In this document: positions 15,830-18,691 of the stretch, in pieces
Numbering within the stretch: position 1 is the stretch's first letter
Layout of the letters: every line of letters begins with the position of its first letter
Assembly: GCA_003532555.1 (NCBI GenBank)
Contig: DOEU01000036.1
Coordinates: 542 to 19,232, forward strand
Source of the DNA: Verrucomicrobiota bacterium
GTDB lineage: Bacteria; Verrucomicrobiota; Kiritimatiellia; Kiritimatiellales; Pontiellaceae
Direction of reading: 5' to 3'
Length of the DNA stretch: 18,691 nucleotides
Position numbers and translations under genes: made by a program
The notes under the pieces: model-generated
The model's input: only the letters and a program-made list of their open reading frames with translations
Databases searched by the model: none
Told to the model about the DNA's origin: nothing

Positions 15830-16146
15830 TCCTTCAGTCGTTCGACTCGCTTAATTGCGGAACTCAAGAAGGTGCGTCCACCCAGGCGCAACTGAATTTC
15901 ATCCGCGTCTACAGGTGGTAACGCCAATCGGTTGAGCGTGAGCAATCCCTTTAGCGCCGCCTGCTCGCCATGCAATGTAATCCGAACCTGCTGATTCAAT
16001 GGAGTTCCAAACTTCTCTTCCAAGCGCTCAAACGCATCCCGACGATTCGCATAAAACTGAAACCACCCCTCCTCGCCTAAATCGCGAGGGAACTCCAGCA
16101 AATCATTCGCTGGAAAATTAAAATCAAGTTGGCTTCCCTTCTTCAT
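15826..16146 (-). CDS. Uncharacterized 106-aa protein
   Basis: I do not recognise this family. The first half is mixed polar and aromatic (SQLDFNFPANDLLEFPRDLG, residues 5-24) with a helix at about 34-46. The second half looks beta-rich: QVRITLHG, LKGLLTLNRL, EIQLRLGG, then SSAIKRVERLKD. That pattern is weakly like a small Sm/SH3-type barrel, but this is only an impression. No signal peptide or membrane segment is present. The ATG at 16146 has no clear SD. G/T-rich third positions and the tight stop overlap with rsmB (CTAA at 15826-15829) support it as a real gene. It is divergent from the 61-aa lipoprotein gene. Confidence 0.7.
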   Translation of the reverse strand: MKKGSQLDFNFPANDLLEFPRDLGEEGWFQFYANRRDAFERLEEKFGTPLNQQVRITLHGEQAALKGLLTLNRLALPPVDADEIQLRLGGRTFLSSAIKRVERLKD

Positions 16147-16193
16147 ATCATTAGCTCACGTCGATGCTTCGCGTTTCCTATACTGATTAACTA

Positions 16194-16222
16194 TTTCTTT
16201 ATTCTCTATCATATCCTATATT
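16194..16222 (+). promoter_or_regulatory. Possible promoter of the 61-aa lipoprotein gene
   Basis: TTTCTT (16194-16199), 17 nt, TATATT (16217-16222), with 6 nt to the ATG at 16229. As with mutL and NFACT-R the -10-like hexamer sits so close that the message would be leaderless, and there is no SD. Confidence 0.3.
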
Positions 16223-16228
16223 CGCCGC

Positions 16229-16414
16229 ATGAAAACAGTTCATATTTGCCTTACAATAGGAATACTTTTTCTAGCCAGCTGTGTGTCCAGAACCATAACA
16301 GAAACGCCCATAGGCGGAGATAATCCTTCTACCATGGGTCTAATGTCGGAAGAACGTGTCATTGAGAAACAATGGATTTGGATTTGGGAAGACGAATATC
16401 AAATCGAAAAATAA
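16229..16414 (+). CDS. Small predicted lipoprotein (61 aa)
   Basis: Residues 1-18 form a lipoprotein signal with Lys2, a hydrophobic core and the lipobox LASC (Cys18). The mature part of about 44 residues is polar with a Trp-rich end (KQWIWIWEDEYQIEK). I know no family for it. Small lipoproteins of this kind often form part of envelope complexes or act in stress sensing, but nothing here says which. The ATG at 16229 has no SD. The stop codon ends 2 nt from the encoded CCA of the convergent tRNA-His, so their transcripts must run into each other. The lipobox and a frame ending cleanly before the tRNA support coding. Confidence 0.72.
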   Translation: MKTVHICLTIGILFLASCVSRTITETPIGGDNPSTMGLMSEERVIEKQWIWIWEDEYQIEK

Positions 16415-16415
16415 A

Positions 16416-16493
16416 TGGGGTGAAAGACGGGATTTGAACCCGCGGCCTCCTGGGCCACAACCAGGCGCTCTAACCAACTGAGCTACAATCACC
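16416..16493 (-). tRNA. tRNA-His (anticodon GTG)
   Basis: The minus strand folds as a cloverleaf: T8-A9, D arm GCTC-AGTTGGTTA-GAGC, anticodon stem CCTGG/CCAGG with loop TTGTGGC (anticodon GTG), five-nt variable loop and T arm GCGGG-TTCAAAT-CCCGT. G-1 at 16493 faces C73 at 16419, the identity element of tRNA-His, and CCA is encoded (16416-16418). The acceptor stem GTGATTG against CTTTCAC leaves two neighbouring U-U oppositions (5-68 and 6-67) in an otherwise paired stem. An ORF read across this region on the same strand is an artefact. Confidence 0.95.
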
Positions 16494-16509
16494 ACTCGAA
16501 AGGCTGTAA

Positions 16510-16537
16510 AAAATACCCGCCCCCCCTTAAAAATCAA
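16510..16537 (-). promoter_or_regulatory. Likely tRNA-His promoter
   Basis: The minus strand has TTGATT (16532-16537), a 16-bp spacer and TATTTT (16510-16515), 16 nt before the tRNA 5' end. The spacer contains a run of seven G (16520-16526 as C7), whose length could vary. Confidence 0.45.
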
Positions 16538-16789
16538 CCGTTTTCTTTTCGGAAGTTACTTCTGTAAAACTCCTAACCTTATAAATCGCTTCCGCAACAA
16601 CGCGTTCTTCAACCCCATTTTATTCAAAATTGAAACAATCGGCCGTTATATAATTCATATTTGTTATTAATTAGGGCGATTCACACGAAAAATCCCTATC
16701 AAAAAAATGGAAGCCATAAATCCCCTTTAAAATTAACGGCACAACACCTGCATGATTGCTTGCGAGAGAAATTAAACTGAGGAGAGAAA
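16538..16789. promoter_or_regulatory. Upstream region of amtB
   Basis: About 250 bp of AT-rich sequence with no gene. It holds a perfect TATAAT (16649-16654) with no good -35, an inverted pair TAGGG/CCCTA (16672-16676, 16694-16698) and the sigma-54 site listed separately. I see no clear NtrC-type palindrome. Confidence 0.4.
16737..16752 (+). promoter_or_regulatory. Sigma-54 promoter of amtB-glnK
   Basis: CGGCACAACACCTGCA lines up with YTGGCACG-N4-TTGCW: the -24 GG and -12 GC are exactly 10 nt apart, and GGCAC and TGC-A are conserved. Deviations are C for T before GG, A for G after GGCAC, and C for the first T of the -12 element. Transcription would start near 16763, 27 nt before the ATG. Nitrogen control of amtB-glnK by sigma-54 and NtrC is well known in other bacteria. 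Confidence 0.7.
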
Positions 16790-18091
16790 ATGAAAGACCT
16801 GATACAGGGCGCCATTAAGGCGTCACTGCTCGTGCTTTTATGCACAGCCGGCAACGCCCTCGCGGGCGATGGAGCCGAAACAATCGACACGGGAACTACC
16901 GCTTGGATGCTCACATCCACCGCATTGGTTCTGTTAATGATTCCCGGACTCGCCATGTTTTATGGCGGCCTGGTGCGTACCAAGAATGTACTTGGGACCA
17001 TGATGCACAGCTTCGCTTCTATGGCGATCATCGGCGTTATCTGGATGGTTTGCGGTTATTCAATGTGCTTTGGTGAAAATGTTCTAGGCGGATGGTTCGG
17101 ATGGAATCCAGACTACTTCCTGCTTGGCGGCATCGACGAATCCATTACGGGGGGCATTCCTGAATATGTATTTGCCATGTTCCAATGTATGTTTGCCATG
17201 ATTACTCCGGCATTAATCGCAGGGGCTTTTGCAGAACGCGTTAAATTCCGCGGCTACTGCATATTTATCGCTCTCTGGAGCATCTTCGTTTACAACCCGC
17301 TATGCCATTGGGTTTGGGCTGGAGACGGGTTCTTATACCAAAAGGGTGCCATCGACTTTGCTGGCGGAACCGTTATCCATATTTCAGCAGGAGCAGCCGC
17401 TCTAGTTGCTGCGCTCTATCTTGGCGCTCGGCGCGGATATCCAAAAACGGCGATGCGTCCTAATAACCTTGTGATGACCTTAATTGGCGCAGGATTACTC
17501 TGGTTCGGCTGGTTCGGGTTTAACGCGGGCTCATCTGCAGCAAGCGACCTAAGTACAGGCCAAGCATTTGCTGTTACGCAAATTGCTGCTGCCGCAGGCG
17601 CTCTTTCATGGATGATCCTCGAAGGTATTTTACACAAGAAAGTGACCGCGCTTGGGTTTGTTTCTGGGGTTCTGGCCGGGCTGGTTGCCATTACACCTGC
17701 TGCTGGCGCCGTTCAGCCGCTTGGGGCACTCATTCTTGGTCTAATTTCATCCGTCCTTTGCTATCTTGCTATCGAGATGAAAAATAAGCTTGGATATGAC
17801 GACTCACTTGATGTTTTCGGGATTCACGGCATGGCAGGCATCTGGGGAGCTATCGGACTCGTCTTTTTCCTTCGCCCAGGCACAACAGATAATACATTGC
17901 TTGGACAGCTCTGGGTCCAAGTAGAAGGCTGTCTGGTTAGCTTGATCTATTCAGGCGTTGTCACCTTTATTCTGCTCATAATCGTTGAGAAATTATTCGG
18001 ATTCCGCATGAAATCTGAGGACGAAATGGCAGGCATTGATCATAGTGAACATTCCGAACGCGGTTACGGAATGCTTAATCTTAATTCGTAA
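16790..18091 (+). CDS. amtB: Ammonium transporter AmtB
   Basis: A trimeric membrane channel for ammonium uptake. The 433-aa product starts with a cleavable signal peptide (about 1-25, ending GNALA) as in E. coli AmtB, then eleven expected membrane helices. Pore residues are visible: twin histidines His197 (TVIHIS) and His346 (GIHGMAG), Asp189 in GAIDFAGG, the aromatic region WVWAGDGFLY and GFNAGSS. The cytosolic tail (KSEDEMAGIDHSEHSERGYG) is of the kind contacted by GlnK. A GGAGAG SD precedes ATG 16790. glnK follows after 11 nt in one operon, behind a sigma-54 promoter, so expression should rise under nitrogen limitation. Codon use is more balanced than in the other plus-strand genes. Confidence 0.96.
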   Translation: MKDLIQGAIKASLLVLLCTAGNALAGDGAETIDTGTTAWMLTSTALVLLMIPGLAMFYGGLVRTKNVLGTMMHSFASMAIIGVIWMVCGYSMCFGENVLGGWFGWNPDYFLLGGIDESITGGIPEYVFAMFQCMFAMITPALIAGAFAERVKFRGYCIFIALWSIFVYNPLCHWVWAGDGFLYQKGAIDFAGGTVIHISAGAAALVAALYLGARRGYPKTAMRPNNLVMTLIGAGLLWFGWFGFNAGSSAASDLSTGQAFAVTQIAAAAGALSWMILEGILHKKVTALGFVSGVLAGLVAITPAAGAVQPLGALILGLISSVLCYLAIEMKNKLGYDDSLDVFGIHGMAGIWGAIGLVFFLRPGTTDNTLLGQLWVQVEGCLVSLIYSGVVTFILLIIVEKLFGFRMKSEDEMAGIDHSEHSERGYGMLNLNS

Positions 18092-18102
18092 AGGAGTTTA
18101 CC

Positions 18103-18447
18103 ATGAAATTAATTACAGCAATTATTCAAGAGGACAAACTCGATAGCGTACGTGAAGCATTAGTTTCTGCCGAGATTGGTCGCATTACCGTAACGCGGGT
18201 CGATGGACATGGACGTCAGGAAAAAACCGAGATCTATCGAGGCCAAACCGTGGCCCCGAACTTGATCGCTAAAGTAGAAATTAAAATCGGCGTGAACGAT
18301 TCGTTTGTTGATACCGCTATTAGCGCTATTGTTAATGCGGCTAAACATGGCGGTGAGGGAACCGTTGGCGATGGAAAAATATTCGTCACCCCGCTCGAAG
18401 AGTGTATCCGTATTCGCACGGGCGAACGTGGAAACGACGCCGTTTAA
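18103..18447 (+). CDS. glnK: PII nitrogen regulatory protein (GlnK-type)
   Basis: A trimeric sensor of ATP/ADP and 2-oxoglutarate that blocks AmtB when nitrogen is plentiful. The 114-aa protein shows GHGRQ...TEIYRG at the base of the T-loop, a B-loop ending in GDGKIFV and the C-terminal IRIRTGERG. Compared with E. coli GlnB the T-loop is one residue shorter and the uridylylated Tyr51 is replaced by Val50 (RGQTVAP instead of RGAEYMV). The stretch before the B-loop is three residues longer (KHGGEGTVGDGK). Control by uridylylation is therefore unlikely; control by ligands remains. AGGAG lies before ATG 18103. Linkage to amtB supports the GlnK name over GlnB. A terminator follows. Confidence 0.95.
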   Translation: MKLITAIIQEDKLDSVREALVSAEIGRITVTRVDGHGRQEKTEIYRGQTVAPNLIAKVEIKIGVNDSFVDTAISAIVNAAKHGGEGTVGDGKIFVTPLEECIRIRTGERGNDAV

Positions 18448-18462
18448 AAAGGCCGACTGCAC

Positions 18463-18494
18463 AAAAAAAGGGCGTCTTGTTGGCGCCCTTTTTT
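18463..18494. terminator. Intrinsic terminator between glnK and proC
   Basis: A7 then GGGCG, a 9-nt loop (18475-18483), CGCCC and T6. The A and T tracts pair and extend the stem, so it should stop transcription from both the amtB-glnK operon and the converging proC. Confidence 0.88.
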
Positions 18495-18505
18495 CATGAA
18501 GCCCT

Positions 18506-18691
18506 TTAGGAAAGCTCTTTTGAGCGTATAAATGCGCTCTTCATCGCGGCATTAACCATTTCCCTTAACCCTTGTTCATTAAAGGTCTCAATAGCTGCCG
18601 CTGTTGTGCCGCCCTTTGATGTAACTCTACTGCGTAAATCTTCTGGGCTATCGTCCGATGATGCTAATAAATCTGCCGCGCCGCCGACGGT
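18506..18691 (-). CDS. proC: Pyrroline-5-carboxylate reductase, C-terminal part (cut by window edge)
   Basis: The last step of proline synthesis, reducing pyrroline-5-carboxylate with NAD(P)H. The minus strand reads 61 codons from the window edge to TAA at 18506-18508. They match the C-terminal dimerization domain: VGGAADLL, PEDLRSRVTSKGGTTAAAIE and the ending NAAMKSAFIRSKELS. The SPGGTT signature of the family appears here as SKGGTT, with Pro replaced by Lys. The N-terminal Rossmann domain is outside the window. It is convergent with glnK across the shared terminator. Identity is secure from the GGTT region and tail. Confidence 0.93.
   Translation of the reverse strand, partial: TVGGAADLLASSDDSPEDLRSRVTSKGGTTAAAIETFNEQGLREMVNAAMKSAFIRSKELS

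Noticed and set aside
16340..16537. A 65-codon minus-strand frame with the stretch VAQLVRAPGCGPGG
   Set aside because: This is the typical false protein read through a tRNA gene, here tRNA-His.
1..18691. Mobile elements, CRISPR arrays, toxin-antitoxin or phage genes
   Set aside because: I looked for transposase or integrase motifs, regular direct repeats with spacers and paired small toxin genes on both strands and saw none; the content is core chromosomal.

Overview
This is a housekeeping chromosomal window from a Gram-negative bacterium. KdsD (arabinose-5-phosphate isomerase for Kdo) and an LpxL/HtrB-type lipid A acyltransferase imply an LPS outer membrane, and three signal-peptide lipoproteins or membrane proteins fit that. 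The flavour of KdsD (ACPFNMAPTASTTATLALGD block), a solitary NFACT-R protein and a MutL with the divergent 'EPRAAHER' motif suggest the Planctomycetota-Verrucomicrobiota-Chlamydiota group, perhaps Verrucomicrobiota or Kiritimatiellota. That placement is from memory of family sequences and is only moderately secure. I see no mobile element, integrase, CRISPR array or defence locus.

Layout, left to right. (1) 1-2593, minus strand: sppA, then a LysM lipoprotein whose start overlaps the sppA stop, then rpsA (cut by the window edge) with its own promoter and a structured leader. (2) 2698-3716, plus strand: kdsD and a strong bidirectional terminator. (3) 3735-4268: an orphan 78-aa hydrophobic membrane protein on the minus strand and a roughly 300-bp divergent control region. 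(4) 4269-8698, plus strand: dnaE translationally coupled to an lpxL-type acyltransferase. (5) 8734-10002, minus: serS. (6) 10141-11949, plus: mutL, tail-to-tail with an unknown 193-aa helical protein. (7) 12648-13031, plus: a stand-alone NFACT-R protein, tail-to-tail with a 57-aa GTG-start rubredoxin that follows aspC on the minus strand. (8) 14537-15829, plus: rsmB, tail-to-tail with an unknown 106-aa protein. (9) A 61-aa lipoprotein abutting tRNA-His(GTG). (10) 16790-18447, plus: amtB-glnK behind a well-spaced sigma-54 promoter, then a terminator and the 3' end of proC on the minus strand.

How the parts work together: translation genes (rpsA, serS, tRNA-His, rsmB, perhaps the NFACT-R protein), DNA replication and repair (dnaE, mutL), envelope biogenesis (kdsD, lpxL homologue, sppA, LysM lipoprotein) and nitrogen/amino-acid metabolism (amtB-glnK, aspC, proC). 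Third codon positions are C-rich and G-poor in most plus-strand genes but G/T-rich in minus-strand genes, so the minus strand is probably the leading strand. The most notable points are a MutL that has lost several endonuclease metal ligands, a PII protein without the uridylylation tyrosine, a tRNA-His with two consecutive U-U mismatches in the acceptor stem, a recurring promoter-like motif placed directly before SD-less start codons, and the orphan 78-aa membrane protein with its 13-bp inverted-repeat control region. I did not find a convincing new multi-gene system.
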